Assembly (NCBI GenBank): GCA_027451525.1
Contig: DAIDJF010000005.1
Span: 53,574-117,573 of the forward strand
Direction of reading: 5' to 3'
From: Ktedonobacterales bacterium
GTDB taxonomy: Bacteria; Chloroflexota; Ktedonobacteria; Ktedonobacterales; Ktedonobacteraceae
Length of the DNA: 64,000 nt
The position numbers were made by a program, and so were the translations under genes. This document shows positions 15,633 through 24,966 of the stretch, in pieces (position 1 is the stretch's first letter; each line of letters starts with the position of its first letter). The notes under the pieces were generated by a model that saw only the letters and a program-made list of their open reading frames with translations, had not been told where the DNA came from and made no database searches.

Positions 15633-17597
15633 TTACATATAAGGTTCGTCGCCGAGCAGCCCATCGGGGTTTTGGAATGGCTGTATGCTACCATCTACTT
15701 CCGGGGAGAAAGGGAACAAACCGCTCTCGCCCGTCTCGAAATTCAGCCGCGAGGTGTCGAGTGGCACATTTGAGGAACCATTGCCATTGCCACTGCTACG
15801 CCCACTTGGTAGGGCATAGCCATTGCTACCTGCTCCCAATAGTGGCTCGAACTCGGTCAAGACCTGCTTGGCAACGCGGCGCGCATCGGCCTCGTCGATC
15901 AACTGCTTGATTTCCTCGGCAACAAGTTCGTCGCGTTCGATCAGGGCTTCGGCGACCGCGATGACTGCTTCGCTATGCTCCTGAAACAGGCGTTTCACAC
16001 CACGGAATTGCGATTGCAGGACTGCCTCAACACGATCTGCCATCTTAGGCAGGTTCATCGGGCTGGCCCCCGTCAAACCGCTGGCAAAGGCCAGATAGGA
16101 GGTCAGTGTGCCATCCATACCATACGCACCAACATAGGCCGCTGCAAGTTGGGTCGCGCTGGCAAAGTCACCAGTGACGCCATTTAAGTTGACATTGAGG
16201 AAGAGTTCTTCGGCTGCACGTGATGCCAGTGAAACCTGAATGCGTGCCAGCACATCCTCTTTGCTATTGGTGATGACGGTCTCTTTCTGACGCCAGGCGG
16301 CAAAAGCAGCAGCCCCTTCAAGGTCGCCGTGTTTGTGGAGCGTTACAAAGGCTGGGAAGTGGCGATCCATCAGGTAGTAACAGGCGACAGCGTGACCAGC
16401 CTCGTGATAAGCCAGGCGGCGCCGCTCAATAGGCGTTAGCTCCGCCAGTTGTCGCAAACCAAACTCGTGTACGTCCTGCGCCTCCACAAGGTCGCGATAG
16501 GTAACGGCCTCGCGGCCCTCGAAGTGGGCGATAATCACGGCCTCGTTAATTACGTGCTTGATCGCGACTGGTGTATAGTTGACCATGCGCTGCGAGAGCG
16601 CGGTGATGGAAACTTTGGGATCATACTTGATCTTCTGGAGGTAGTACTCGATGACCTCTGGGCGATATTTGTCGGTCGGAGGCGCAACTCTAATGACGCG
16701 GTCAAAGCGACCAGGGCGCAGGAGCGCGGTATCGAGTGACTCTGGGATGTTGGTGGCACCAATCGTCAATACGGGTTGTTTCTGCACACGCCCATGTGAG
16801 AGACCGAGTGTGCGCAAAACCTTCTTAAACCAGCCTGTCTCAATATTGGGGGGATCCATCTCCATCAGCAACTGGTTCAGACCACCTGTGCCAGCACCGA
16901 GCATACCCATCATGCCGCCGCCCAGGGCCGAATTGTTGCCACCGCGTGAGCCGCCAATCGCGTCAATTTCGTCCATGAAGATCACGCACCCACCATATTC
17001 GCGGGCCAGACGACGCGCCTTATTGTACAGGTTGCGAATCATCAGGATATCCATGCCGATAAACATGGCGCGGAAACTGGCAGCACTGGCGTAGGCGAAC
17101 GGTACGCCTGCCTCGGTGCTCATACACTGCGCCAGATAGCTTTTACCAGTTCCCGGCGGTCCTGAGAGCAACATACCGCGTATAGGCGAACCACCCATCG
17201 CCTCAAATTCTTTGATGCCACTCAGCAGGGCAACGATGCGGCGGGCCGATTCCAGCACTTCCGGGTTGCCTTTATAGTCATCGAAGGTCACGCCCGTTTC
17301 GCCAGGCATCACCCAGTACAGGCGTGGGCGACCCAGGAACCAGAAGATTGCCACAAACTGCATGATACCAAACAGGAAGGCAAACATAATCTGGAAGACA
17401 TAGAAAAGCACACTGCCTGCCGAGAACGAGCCAACGAGTGGCACGAGGTTAGAAATCAAATACCAGAGAACAATAGAGACGATCAGTATCCAGATCCAGC
17501 GGAGTTTGACAAAACGCCCAAACTGGTCCATGCCGAGATCAATCGACTTGTCCAGACTACTCCGCTTGCGTGTCTTTTCATTGACTTTTGCTGACAC
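15633..17597 (-). CDS. FtsH-like membrane AAA+ zinc metalloprotease, divergent
   Basis: A 654-residue protein. Two transmembrane helices (about 34-56 and 62-88) are separated by only a few residues, so the external domain of classical FtsH is missing. The AAA module has Walker A GPPGTGKS (K152), Walker B CVIFMDEIDAIG and the arginine-finger segment LLRPGRFDR. The protease domain has HEAGH (H398, E399, H402) and a third-ligand Asp in GVTGDFASATQLA. A Gly/Met-rich insertion (GGGMMGMLGAGTGG) follows Walker B, and the C-terminus is low-complexity. It is likely a membrane quality-control protease paralogue. It is co-directional with the membrane protein gene 54 bp upstream. Confidence 0.88.
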   Translation of the reverse strand: MSAKVNEKTRKRSSLDKSIDLGMDQFGRFVKLRWIWILIVSIVLWYLISNLVPLVGSFSAGSVLFYVFQIMFAFLFGIMQFVAIFWFLGRPRLYWVMPGETGVTFDDYKGNPEVLESARRIVALLSGIKEFEAMGGSPIRGMLLSGPPGTGKSYLAQCMSTEAGVPFAYASAASFRAMFIGMDILMIRNLYNKARRLAREYGGCVIFMDEIDAIGGSRGGNNSALGGGMMGMLGAGTGGLNQLLMEMDPPNIETGWFKKVLRTLGLSHGRVQKQPVLTIGATNIPESLDTALLRPGRFDRVIRVAPPTDKYRPEVIEYYLQKIKYDPKVSITALSQRMVNYTPVAIKHVINEAVIIAHFEGREAVTYRDLVEAQDVHEFGLRQLAELTPIERRRLAYHEAGHAVACYYLMDRHFPAFVTLHKHGDLEGAAAFAAWRQKETVITNSKEDVLARIQVSLASRAAEELFLNVNLNGVTGDFASATQLAAAYVGAYGMDGTLTSYLAFASGLTGASPMNLPKMADRVEAVLQSQFRGVKRLFQEHSEAVIAVAEALIERDELVAEEIKQLIDEADARRVAKQVLTEFEPLLGAGSNGYALPSGRSSGNGNGSSNVPLDTSRLNFETGESGLFPFSPEVDGSIQPFQNPDGLLGDEPYM

Positions 17598-17651
17598 AGG
17601 AATATATTCCCTTCTGCCGTGTGCGGACGCGCTCAGCGCATCCAGTTGGCC

Positions 17652-18398
17652 TTATACGAGACTCTGACGCGATGAGACAAAATCAATGGCGAGAATGCGG
17701 TTATCTAGCTGCGGGATGGTCGTGAAATGCCAGAGAACAATCACTTTGGTGGCAGCCTGGGTTGATGTGGCAGCTGTCGTCATATCTACCTCGACATATG
17801 TATCCTGTGTGCCATCGGGCGCGACAGAAATGTTAGTGACCTTGACATTATTCCAGGTCACACCCGCTCGCGGCTCACTATACTGCAAGACATATAATGC
17901 GGTATTATTTGGTTTAGCGCTGGTAGGCATGGCTTGTTCAATCGCGACCAGTTCGTTAATATCGGCGGTACGCAAGGCCACGAGCCAATTGTTGACATCC
18001 GGGCTTAGCTGCGGCTTTCCTGGCAATGCTTGCTGAGCGGCACTGCTGTTGCTGCTGCCCAGGCCAAAGGGGACCCAACTGCCTGTGGTGAAGAAGGATG
18101 TGAGCGACCCGGCGACAAGCAGTAAGACAATGATAGCGAGAACCAACCATTTGTGAGCGCGTATAGCTCTAATAAGATAATACAGGCCTTTAAAGACAGG
18201 ACGTAGAATAGCTTTGATAGCAAGAGCGAGCGGTGTTTCACCGGGACGTTTTTTGCTGGGCGTAGAAATGACAACTTTTTTTGACGCCGCCTCTGGCTCT
18301 TCTGGCGGATAGGCAGAAGGCAATGGCGGCATGGATGACGAGGCTGGGGTAGGTGATTGGCGCGTGGGTGAAGGGCTTAGCATGTACTCACATTTCAC
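17652..18398 (-). CDS. Single-pass membrane protein of unknown function
   Basis: A 248-residue protein. The N-terminal 40 residues are Pro/Ser-rich and cytoplasmic. A basic segment precedes one transmembrane helix (about 83-105, KWLVLAIIVLLLVAGSLTSF). The exposed C-terminal domain of about 140 residues is rich in Val and Thr and resembles a small beta-rich or NTF2-like domain, but I cannot name a family. A second ATG at 18383 is an alternative start. It lies 54 bp upstream of the FtsH-like protease gene in the same orientation and could be its partner or substrate adaptor. Confidence 0.65.
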   Translation of the reverse strand: MKCEYMLSPSPTRQSPTPASSSMPPLPSAYPPEEPEAASKKVVISTPSKKRPGETPLALAIKAILRPVFKGLYYLIRAIRAHKWLVLAIIVLLLVAGSLTSFFTTGSWVPFGLGSSNSSAAQQALPGKPQLSPDVNNWLVALRTADINELVAIEQAMPTSAKPNNTALYVLQYSEPRAGVTWNNVKVTNISVAPDGTQDTYVEVDMTTAATSTQAATKVIVLWHFTTIPQLDNRILAIDFVSSRQSLV

Positions 18399-18607
18399 CT
18401 TTCTTGAATTGACTGGGACGTTGATGCTACTGTACTAAGCATAACGCTTGAGCTGGCATATCTGATACATGAAAACATATTCACAACTACGGGTCTATGT
18501 TACAATGCTTCTCTCTGCGACTTCCCTGTGCGTGGAGTGTTGTCTATTACGATACACTAGATTGACACTTTGTGCAAGCAGTGTTTGCGTATCAGTGCCT
18601 CTACAGG

Positions 18608-18618
18608 TTTGCTATAAT
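18608..18618 (+). promoter_or_regulatory. Extended -10 promoter
   Basis: TGCTATAAT at 18610-18618 is an extended -10 element with a perfect TATAAT. No good -35 is present. Transcription would begin near 18625 and run into the truncated ORF at 18683. The wider spacer 18399-18607 shows no gene. Confidence 0.55.
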
Positions 18619-18682
18619 AGCATTATCACCGTATACTCAGAGATATCAGCTTGAAACGTTTGTTTCTCATAGAGGAAGAGCA

Positions 18683-18916
18683 ATGGAAGGGCATCTCAAT
18701 ACTGTTCAAATAGGGAAAATAGATCGAGCGGAAATCGTTTTGCAGGGCGACCGCAAGGGCTTACACGGGGAGGTTTTTTGTTGGAGAGGACATTGGGCGC
18801 ATATGGTGTACGACGGGCAACCACAAGGGTCCCCACCCCTGCCCCTACTATACACGCCCTTGCACCCGCACGCGGGTGCGAAACATCCATGCACGAAGTG
18901 CATCGTCGCAGAGTAG
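18683..18916 (+). pseudogene. Start of a gene overrun by a palindromic element
   Basis: An ORF of 77 codons with a good RBS (AGAGGAAG, 4 nt before the ATG) and an extended -10 promoter about 65 bp upstream. The first 21 residues (MEGHLNTVQIGKIDRAEIVL, then Q) look like ordinary protein. From codon 23 (18749) onward the reading runs through the nested palindromic element and becomes Pro/His-rich, as expected for translated repeat DNA. I interpret it as the remnant of a gene interrupted by that element. A real small protein cannot be excluded. Confidence 0.4.
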
Positions 18917-19022
18917 GGGTGGGGGCGGTGCTGGGGATGGGTGGGGACCCTTGTGGTCGCCCGTCCGTTCCCATTTCCGTGGTGATGGGTCCAAAAACCT
19001 ACATGTGTAAGCCCTTGTGGTC
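18749..19022. repeat. Composite nested palindromic element (about 274 bp)
   Basis: Outer arms 18749-18766 and 19005-19022 are inverted repeats matching at 17 of 18 positions (core AAGGGCTTACAC). Inner arms 18812-18838 and 18939-18965 match at 26 of 27. Inside are two more hairpins: GCACCCGC/GCGGGTGC (18862-18879) and ATGCAC/GTGCAT (18889-18903). The whole is more GC-rich than its flanks and contains no transposase. It looks like a MITE- or REP-type mobile palindrome, possibly two copies nested. I saw no clear target-site duplication. Confidence 0.7.
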
Positions 19023-19060
19023 AATACCGTTTACATAGGGAGAATTGGTTGGCTTTGGCA

Positions 19061-19085
19061 GGGCGAGGGCAAGCCTCGCCCCTAC
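19061..19085. repeat. Short REP-like hairpin ending in GCCCCTAC
   Basis: GGGCGAGG, loop GCAAG and CCTCGCCC (19061-19081) form an 8-bp stem followed by CTAC. The GCCCCTAC end (19078-19085) recurs in other intergenic palindromes of this window. Confidence 0.55.
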
Positions 19086-19175
19086 AATGAGGTATCGTCT
19101 TATCTTTAAGGCGTGGGCAGTCATGGTTGGCGGTGTGAATGGTCCATAGCACGCAATCACGAGAGAGGAAAAAAG

Positions 19176-20477
19176 ATGGAGAAGACACAATATACAGCGG
19201 AGCGAGCTGGAGCCGTAGCAGCGACGGGCACGCATATCTGGTTGCGTTATGCCACACAATTCTCTGCGGGCAATCGCCAGCATACTGTCGAGATGGGTAT
19301 TCCTGTGCCGATTGGAGCCAGCGCGGAGGAGCGCGAGCTTTTGTTACGCGAGGCCGAAGCGGGTATGAGTCAACTGGTGCAACATGTCGAGGGGCGTATT
19401 TCGCAGATGCTGGCACGTCCATCCTCCGCTCAGACTGGTACTGCGCGTCCGACCTCACCCACTACAACTGCCGCTTCTGCTGTGCCGCCAAAGGTGGCTC
19501 CGCGACCGACTGCCATGACTGCTAGCGCGCCTCGTGCCGCTACCACTCCCGCCTCAATGCCATCATCTGTGCGTGAAGCAGTACCGGCTCAAGAAAATAC
19601 TGCTGAGGAGCAGGAGATAGAGGATGAGGAAATAGTGCCACCCAACCGCACAACCGTTGGAGCCAGTATGCCACGCACGCCTACAACTTCGCTCGACCTC
19701 TCCAGTAACCTCTCGCTTGGTCAGTTTATTGAATTGATTCGCGATCATCTGGGTCTCAATCCAAAACAGGCGATGCAATACCTCAATGTGAAATCGCTGA
19801 GCGGCCTCAACCTGCGTGACGCGCTTGAACGTCTTCAAAGCATGAAAGCCTCTGGCGCACCAGGGGCTGCGACTCCCAGTGCGGGGAGCGGTAATGAGCA
19901 GAGCGCAACCGTAGCCACACCTGCCTCGGCGAATGCAAATATACGTACTGCTACACCACCCGCGCAGGGAGCTAATACCGGCGCGCGAAATGCCGCGCTC
20001 TCGGCCACTACTGGGAGCGCGGGACGTTCCGCGCCGCCGCCGTCGGCTCAATCATCGACGCGTTCATATAATACGCAGGTGCGTGAGGATTCTTCAGCGC
20101 TAGCGTTTGATGAAGAAATTGGAGCCGACGATGATCTCCCCTCGATTAATGATGAGGATGAGCTGGAAGATTTGGACGATAGCTCGTTTATCTTAACGCC
20201 TGAAGAACGCCACCACGCGGCACAGATTGTCAATGATCTGCGCAATATTCGCGGGGCCACGCTTGCTAATGCTGGACGTATTCAGGCTTTGCATAATATT
20301 GTGGACTCGCAGATTGATAAGGAGCAGTTACTGGGTATCATTCAAGGTATCTGGAACGTGCAAAATGAGAAAAAATTGAAAGTTGATCAACTCGAAAGGT
20401 TGATCTCGTGGGCCAAAGAGGACGAATTTGTCAGTGAGGTTGAGATCGTGCTGGCATACTTGGAGGAGCAAGGCTAA
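19176..20477 (+). CDS. Uncharacterised protein with a central disordered linker
   Basis: A 433-residue cytoplasmic protein that I do not recognise. ATG 19176 follows GAGAGGA; longer readings enter the repeat region. The N-terminal part (about 15-85) is a compact domain with WLRYATQF and a long amphipathic helix. An Ala/Pro/Thr/Ser-rich linker spans about 88-180. A helical segment at about 180-240 (SLGQFIELIRDHLGLNPKQA) resembles a small helical-hairpin binding module. The acidic stretch and C-terminal helical domain (about 355-433) end the protein. Its stop overlaps the rsmD start (TAATG), so the two are co-translated. Confidence 0.7.
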   Translation: MEKTQYTAERAGAVAATGTHIWLRYATQFSAGNRQHTVEMGIPVPIGASAEERELLLREAEAGMSQLVQHVEGRISQMLARPSSAQTGTARPTSPTTTAASAVPPKVAPRPTAMTASAPRAATTPASMPSSVREAVPAQENTAEEQEIEDEEIVPPNRTTVGASMPRTPTTSLDLSSNLSLGQFIELIRDHLGLNPKQAMQYLNVKSLSGLNLRDALERLQSMKASGAPGAATPSAGSGNEQSATVATPASANANIRTATPPAQGANTGARNAALSATTGSAGRSAPPPSAQSSTRSYNTQVREDSSALAFDEEIGADDDLPSINDEDELEDLDDSSFILTPEERHHAAQIVNDLRNIRGATLANAGRIQALHNIVDSQIDKEQLLGIIQGIWNVQNEKKLKVDQLERLISWAKEDEFVSEVEIVLAYLEEQG

Positions 20478-21070
20478 TGCGTGTGGTAACTGGTGAGGCA
20501 AAAGGCCGCAAGCTCAAAGCACCTAAAACAATCGGAACGCGTCCGATTATTGATCGCGTTAAAACCGCCCTCTTCGATATTCTTTCTAGCGAGGTCGAAG
20601 AGACGCGCTTTTTGGATCTGTTTGGCGGTGTTGGCAGTGTCGGTATTGAAGCCCTCAGCCGTGGCGCGGCCCATGCGACTTTTATCGAGATGAACTACAA
20701 GGTTTTGAAGATCCTGCGCGAAAATCTAGCCATAACCGGGCTGGCAGACCGTGCAGAGACCATTCACGGTGATGCCTTCAAATTTCTACAAACTGCTCAA
20801 AGCCTTGTAGGGGCTGATGGAGGGCGTCCGTCGTCACGTACCTATGATATCATTTATGTGGCTCCGCCTCAGTATCAAGAGATGGCGGCACGCGCGCTGC
20901 AACTGATCGATAGCTCGACGCTACTGCCACAGGAGGGTCTGGTCATTGTGCAGATTCATCCAAAGGAGCGCGCGGGCGTGGTGGCAGTTCCTTGTACGCG
21001 CCTGCACCTGGTGGATGAACGCCGCTATGGCAGCACGCTATTGATGTTTTATCGCATAATACAAGAGTAA
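20477..21070 (+). CDS. rsmD: 16S rRNA (guanine966-N2)-methyltransferase RsmD
   Basis: A 197-residue class I SAM methyltransferase of the RsmD family, which methylates G966 of 16S rRNA in the assembled small subunit. It has the conserved N-terminal GEAKGRKLKAP, TRPIIDRVKTALFDIL and motif I DLFGGVGSVGIEALSRGA. Motif IV, normally D-P-P-Y/F, reads APPQY here, so the catalytic Asp is replaced. Just before it is an unusual Gly/Arg/Ser-rich insert (GADGGRPSSR) encoded by repeat-like DNA (20807-20836). The start overlaps the preceding stop. Confidence 0.85.
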   Translation: MRVVTGEAKGRKLKAPKTIGTRPIIDRVKTALFDILSSEVEETRFLDLFGGVGSVGIEALSRGAAHATFIEMNYKVLKILRENLAITGLADRAETIHGDAFKFLQTAQSLVGADGGRPSSRTYDIIYVAPPQYQEMAARALQLIDSSTLLPQEGLVIVQIHPKERAGVVAVPCTRLHLVDERRYGSTLLMFYRIIQE

Positions 21071-21090
21071 CGTGAGAGAAGGATAGAGCT

Positions 21091-21591
21091 ATGATGTTGA
21101 ATAGAGCAGGAGGCGGACGCTTCGCCTTTCTCGACGCGGGTGAAACGGCGCGTCGTCTCGGTATCGACCGCGTGACGCTGGAGCAGTGGGTGAAAGATGG
21201 CCGCATTAAGGCCCATCGCGGTGTTGGACGCGACGTGTTTTTCCGCAGTGCCGACATCGAGGCACTCTATAACGAACTGCATCCAGCAGCGGAACTGGCG
21301 GCGGCGGTTGCCGCTGATGAGCAGGAGAGCGCGAATGGTGGTACAACTGAGAGCGGTCAGGGCAAGCCGATTGGCGTTGTTAAACGTCAGCAGGACCCAC
21401 AGATGCGCGTCTATCTGCGTCTACAGGCCGATGCCAAATGGTATGACATCTCGGAAGACGATATTCGCACGTGGTTCCAACAGCTTGCCCCCGATGGCTA
21501 TGAGCGCAATAAACGCAACGTGGAGCATACGATCAAGAAGCTACAATTTCTGGTCGGTCTGATTGACGATGCGCAGCATCGCCAATCCTGA
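21091..21591 (+). CDS. MerR/excisionase-type HTH protein
   Basis: A 166-residue protein with an N-terminal HTH (about 12-62, FLDAGETARRLGIDRVTLEQ, WVKDGRIKAHRGVGRD, then VFFRSADIEAL), the layout of the excisionase/MerR DNA-binding family. A disordered linker of about 35 residues leads to a C-terminal domain (about 100-160, MRVYLRLQADAKWYDIS and DIRTWFQQL) that I do not recognise. GAGAAGGA is 8 nt before the ATG. It is co-directional with rsmD (20 bp gap). Two adjacent ATGs make the exact start ambiguous by one codon. Confidence 0.75.
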   Translation: MMLNRAGGGRFAFLDAGETARRLGIDRVTLEQWVKDGRIKAHRGVGRDVFFRSADIEALYNELHPAAELAAAVAADEQESANGGTTESGQGKPIGVVKRQQDPQMRVYLRLQADAKWYDISEDDIRTWFQQLAPDGYERNKRNVEHTIKKLQFLVGLIDDAQHRQS

Positions 21592-21604
21592 CCAACGACT
21601 CATG

Positions 21605-23083
21605 TTATGAGTCAATCTGGGCCTTTTGCAGCTTGCCGCTGAAATCGGTGTAGACAACCTTCCATTCGGTAAAGACATCGAGACCCGCCAGACCTGCCTC
21701 GCGGTGTCCATTGCCTGTACCGCGTGTGCCGCCAAAGGGGAACTGGATTTCCGCTCCTGTCGTGCCAGAGTTGATGTAGACAATACCCGTCGTCAAGTCG
21801 CGTGTTGCCCGTTGGACGCGATTGACATCCTGCGTGTAAATCGCGCTCGACAGACCGTACTTTGTTTGATTATTGATGGCGATGGCCTCGTCGAGCGTGT
21901 CAACCGTGATGACGGAGAGGGTGGGACCAAAAATCTCTTCCTGCGCGATGCGCATTTCTGGGCGCACATCGCTAAAGAGCGTAGGGCGATAGAAATAGCC
22001 GTGCGCCAGTTCGCCTGTACGCGCAATTTCACCGCCCGTAACAAGCATTGCTCCCTCGCTCTTGCCAATCGCGCTGTAGCGATGCACCTTCTCAAGCTGT
22101 TTCGCGTTAATGATTGGTCCCACGTCAACTTGTTCGTCCAGGCCATTGCCCAGACGCAGGGCCTCAATGCGTGGCACGAGTCGCTCTAGCAATTGCGCGC
22201 GCACGCTCTGCTGTATAATCACGCGACTACAGGCTGTGCAGCGTTGGCCTGTTGTGCCGTAGGCACTCCACAGGATGCCCTCGACGGCGAGGTCAAGGTC
22301 GGCATCATCCATGACTATCACGGCATTCTTGCCGCCCATTTCTAGCGAGACGCGCTTGAGCGTATGTGCTGCCTCCACCGCGACGTGGCGACCAGTTTCG
22401 GTCGAGCCTGTGAAAGAGATTACCGCGACATCGGGATGATGAATCAGGGCTTCACCCGTTGGCTGACCGGGACCAAAGACCAGATTGACCACGCCTTCTG
22501 GCAGCCCTGCTTCGTAGAGCAGTTCGACGAGGCGCAGCGCACTCAGCGGCGTATCCTCGGCAGGCTTGAGAACAATCGTGTTGCCCGCGACAAGGGCGGG
22601 GAACATCTTCCAGGTCGGTATCGCGATTGGGAAATTCCAGGGCGTGATGCATGCCACGACGCCGACGGGGTCGCGCATGGCGATGGCGGATTTGTTGGGC
22701 AGTTCGACGGGCACGCTATACCCAAAGAGGCGCCGCCCCTCGCCGCCCATGTAGTAGGCCATGTCAATGCCTTCCTGCACGTCGCCGCGTGTCTCTTTGA
22801 GAACCTTGCCCATCTCCTGGGTCATCGTGCGCGCCAGTTCCTCTTTGTGCTGCCTCATTAATTCGCCGACACGAAAGAGAATCTCGCCGCGTTTGGGGGC
22901 GGGCACGAGTCGCCATTGCGCAAATGCACTACGGGCCGCGCTGACAGCGGCATCAATATCGTGCTGAGCGGAGAGCGGGAACGTGCCCAGCAATTCACCG
23001 GTCGCGGGATTATAGTTGGAAAATGTCTCGCCACTGTGCGCGGGTTGCCATTTCCCGCCAATATAGTTGTGGTAGGTGGTCAT
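21605..23083 (-). CDS. Aldehyde dehydrogenase (NAD(P)-dependent)
   Basis: A 492-residue ALDH superfamily enzyme oxidising aldehydes to acids. The general base Glu is in [13 protein letters not shown], the catalytic Cys in [14 protein letters not shown], and the cofactor-binding segments [11 protein letters not shown] and [10 protein letters not shown] are intact. ATG 23083 has AGGAGGA upstream; the longer reading is an artefact. The C-terminal [17 protein letters not shown] resembles semialdehyde-type dehydrogenases, but the substrate is uncertain. It is a single-gene unit converging on the HTH gene. Confidence 0.92.
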   Translation of the reverse strand: MTTYHNYIGGKWQPAHSGETFSNYNPATGELLGTFPLSAQHDIDAAVSAARSAFAQWRLVPAPKRGEILFRVGELMRQHKEELARTMTQEMGKVLKETRGDVQEGIDMAYYMGGEGRRLFGYSVPVELPNKSAIAMRDPVGVVACITPWNFPIAIPTWKMFPALVAGNTIVLKPAEDTPLSALRLVELLYEAGLPEGVVNLVFGPGQPTGEALIHHPDVAVISFTGSTETGRHVAVEAAHTLKRVSLEMGGKNAVIVMDDADLDLAVEGILWSAYGTTGQRCTACSRVIIQQSVRAQLLERLVPRIEALRLGNGLDEQVDVGPIINAKQLEKVHRYSAIGKSEGAMLVTGGEIARTGELAHGYFYRPTLFSDVRPEMRIAQEEIFGPTLSVITVDTLDEAIAINNQTKYGLSSAIYTQDVNRVQRATRDLTTGIVYINSGTTGAEIQFPFGGTRGTGNGHREAGLAGLDVFTEWKVVYTDFSGKLQKAQIDS

Positions 23084-23154
23084 CAAATATCCTCCTGTGA
23101 GCATTGTTGGCGTTGTCTTTAGTGTAAGTGTATCACCGAGACATCTATGCACAA

Positions 23155-23189
23155 AAAAGTGCGCAGATCGTAGTGACCCGCGCACTTTT
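23155..23189 (-). terminator. Terminator of rho
   Basis: AAAAGTGCGC (23155-23164) and GCGCACTTTT (23180-23189) pair over 10 bp with a 15-nt loop. On the leftward strand the stem ends in a T run, 13 bp after the rho stop. Confidence 0.85.
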
Positions 23190-23202
23190 AATGGAAAACA
23201 GT

Positions 23203-24495
23203 TTAGAGGATGCTCTTGTTGAGTGTCGCCAGGAACTCCATGTTATTGCTCGTCTTGGACATGTGTTGCAGTAAAGCTTCCATTGCTTCCAGACCGCGCT
23301 GGTCGGCAAGCGTGGAGAACATACGGCGCATAACCACGACGGCGCGCAGGGTTTTCTCGTCGAGGAGCAACTCTTCGCGGCGGGTGCTGGAGAGGGAGAT
23401 GTCGATAGCGGGGAAAACGCGGCGTTCGGCAAGTTTGCGGTTCAGGACAAGCTCCATATTGCCGGTGCCTTTGAATTCTTCGTAAATTACATCGTCCATG
23501 CGGCTACCCGTATCGACCAGAGCTGTCGCGATAATCGTCAGGCTACCGCCCTCTTCGATCTTACGGGCCGCGCCAAAGAAACGCTTGGGCGGGAAGAGCG
23601 CGCTTGGGTCAAGACCGCCGGAGAGCGTGCGCCCGCTGGGCTGTACAGCAAGGTTATAGGCACGACTGAGACGGGTGATGCTATCAAGCAGGATAACTAC
23701 GTCTCGTCCACCCTCGACTAGACGTTTGGCGCGTTCCAGGACCATTTCGGCTACGCGCGTATGGGCCTCAGTTGGCTCATCGAAGGTCGAGCTAATCACC
23801 TCAGCGCGAACCGAGCGTTTCATGTCAGTGACCTCTTCAGGTCGCTCACCGATAAGCGCAATCATCAGGTGAGCATCATTGTAGTTCTCGGTAATGGAGT
23901 TGGCGATTGACTTGAGCAGCATGGTTTTACCAGCTTTAGGCGGCGAGACGATCAAGCCACGCTGTCCGCGTCCGATAGGAGCAACGAGATTGATAATACG
24001 ACCAGAAATGTTGGAGGGAGTGGTTTCCAGATTGAACATCTCGCGAGGGAAGATAGGGGTCAGAACATCGAAATGGGGGCGGCGTTTGGCAACTTCAGGG
24101 TCCATCCCGTTAATGGCCTCAACGCGCAGCAGTCCGTAGTATTTCTCGTTATCCTTTGGCGGGCGAACCTGTCCCGATACCATATCTCCCGTACGCAGGC
24201 CAAAGCGACGAATTTGCGACTGGGATACGTAGACATCCATATTTCCTGGCAGGAAGCGTTCCTGGCGTAGGAAGCCGAAGCCATCCTCGACGATCTCTAA
24301 CACGCCCGCACTAAAGATATTTCCTTGTTGTTCCGTGTGGTTCTGGAGCAGGCGGAAGACGAGGTCTTGCTTCTTGAGGGTAGTGTAGCCGGAGAGGTCG
24401 AGGTCGCGCGCAATGTCGCGCAACTCGGTTAATGTTTTTGATTCTAACTCAGCAATATTCACGGTATGTAGGGCGACGTTCTTGGAGGTGTACAT
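23203..24495 (-). CDS. rho: Transcription termination factor Rho
   Basis: A 430-residue hexameric RNA helicase, close to the usual 420. The N-terminal Rho_N helix bundle (about 15-55) is followed by the OSB-fold primary RNA-binding domain ([28 protein letters not shown]). The ATPase domain contains the P-loop [10 protein letters not shown], the Q-loop/R-loop region and the [20 protein letters not shown] segment. There is no lineage-specific insertion. It is transcribed leftward from its own promoter at 24857-24885 with a leader of about 355 nt. Confidence 0.96.
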   Translation of the reverse strand: MYTSKNVALHTVNIAELESKTLTELRDIARDLDLSGYTTLKKQDLVFRLLQNHTEQQGNIFSAGVLEIVEDGFGFLRQERFLPGNMDVYVSQSQIRRFGLRTGDMVSGQVRPPKDNEKYYGLLRVEAINGMDPEVAKRRPHFDVLTPIFPREMFNLETTPSNISGRIINLVAPIGRGQRGLIVSPPKAGKTMLLKSIANSITENYNDAHLMIALIGERPEEVTDMKRSVRAEVISSTFDEPTEAHTRVAEMVLERAKRLVEGGRDVVILLDSITRLSRAYNLAVQPSGRTLSGGLDPSALFPPKRFFGAARKIEEGGSLTIIATALVDTGSRMDDVIYEEFKGTGNMELVLNRKLAERRVFPAIDISLSSTRREELLLDEKTLRAVVVMRRMFSTLADQRGLEAMEALLQHMSKTSNNMEFLATLNKSIL

Positions 24496-24850
24496 CGTCT
24501 CTCGCGCTCTCGCAATCCCGTGAAGCGCGTTGTCCGGCTTAGCGGTGCGTGGAGGCGAAATCCTGGTGTGGAGAAGAACACGCCCATTCTCCTTTCTTGG
24601 ATCAGGATGATGGGAAACTGATATACCAGGGCTATTCGATAGATGTTGAAGGTTAAACTGGAATAGCGGAGCAACTCTGCTACTCCTGGCATGTTTGCGT
24701 CATCCAATGAAATGACCTTAAGTATTGACATGTGGCAACAGGCAATCAGGTACGCCTCTATCAGGTATAGTTTGCTTATGCACAAGCGCAGGTATAGACC
24801 TGTGGAAGCCTGTGGAACTATAGGATGAAGCGGTACACTTCTTCGGAGTT
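24496..24850 (-). other. Long untranslated leader of rho
   Basis: About 355 nt lie between the predicted transcription start near 24850 and the rho start. No believable ORF is visible. In other bacteria Rho represses its own synthesis by terminating inside such leaders. I saw no intrinsic terminator in this one. Confidence 0.5.
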
Positions 24851-24856
24851 ATGTTG

Positions 24857-24885
24857 AATATACCACAGGTACAGGCCGATGTCAA
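24857..24885 (-). promoter_or_regulatory. Promoter of rho
   Basis: On the leftward strand TTGACA (24880-24885), a 17-nt spacer and TATATT (24857-24862) with an upstream TGG (extended -10) give 11 of 12 consensus bases. The SprT-like gene ends just upstream at 24967. Confidence 0.75.
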
Positions 24886-24966
24886 GGAATAGAACCTTAT
24901 AAAATTAGCATCCTCGCATCAAAAAGCTGCATCTGCTTGTGCCGTGTCCATAGGTGTAGAGTGGTA

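Noticed and set aside
21626..22861. Plus-strand frames opposite the aldehyde dehydrogenase gene
   Set aside because: Products are Cys/His/Arg-rich without motifs; the dehydrogenase on the other strand has its full active site.
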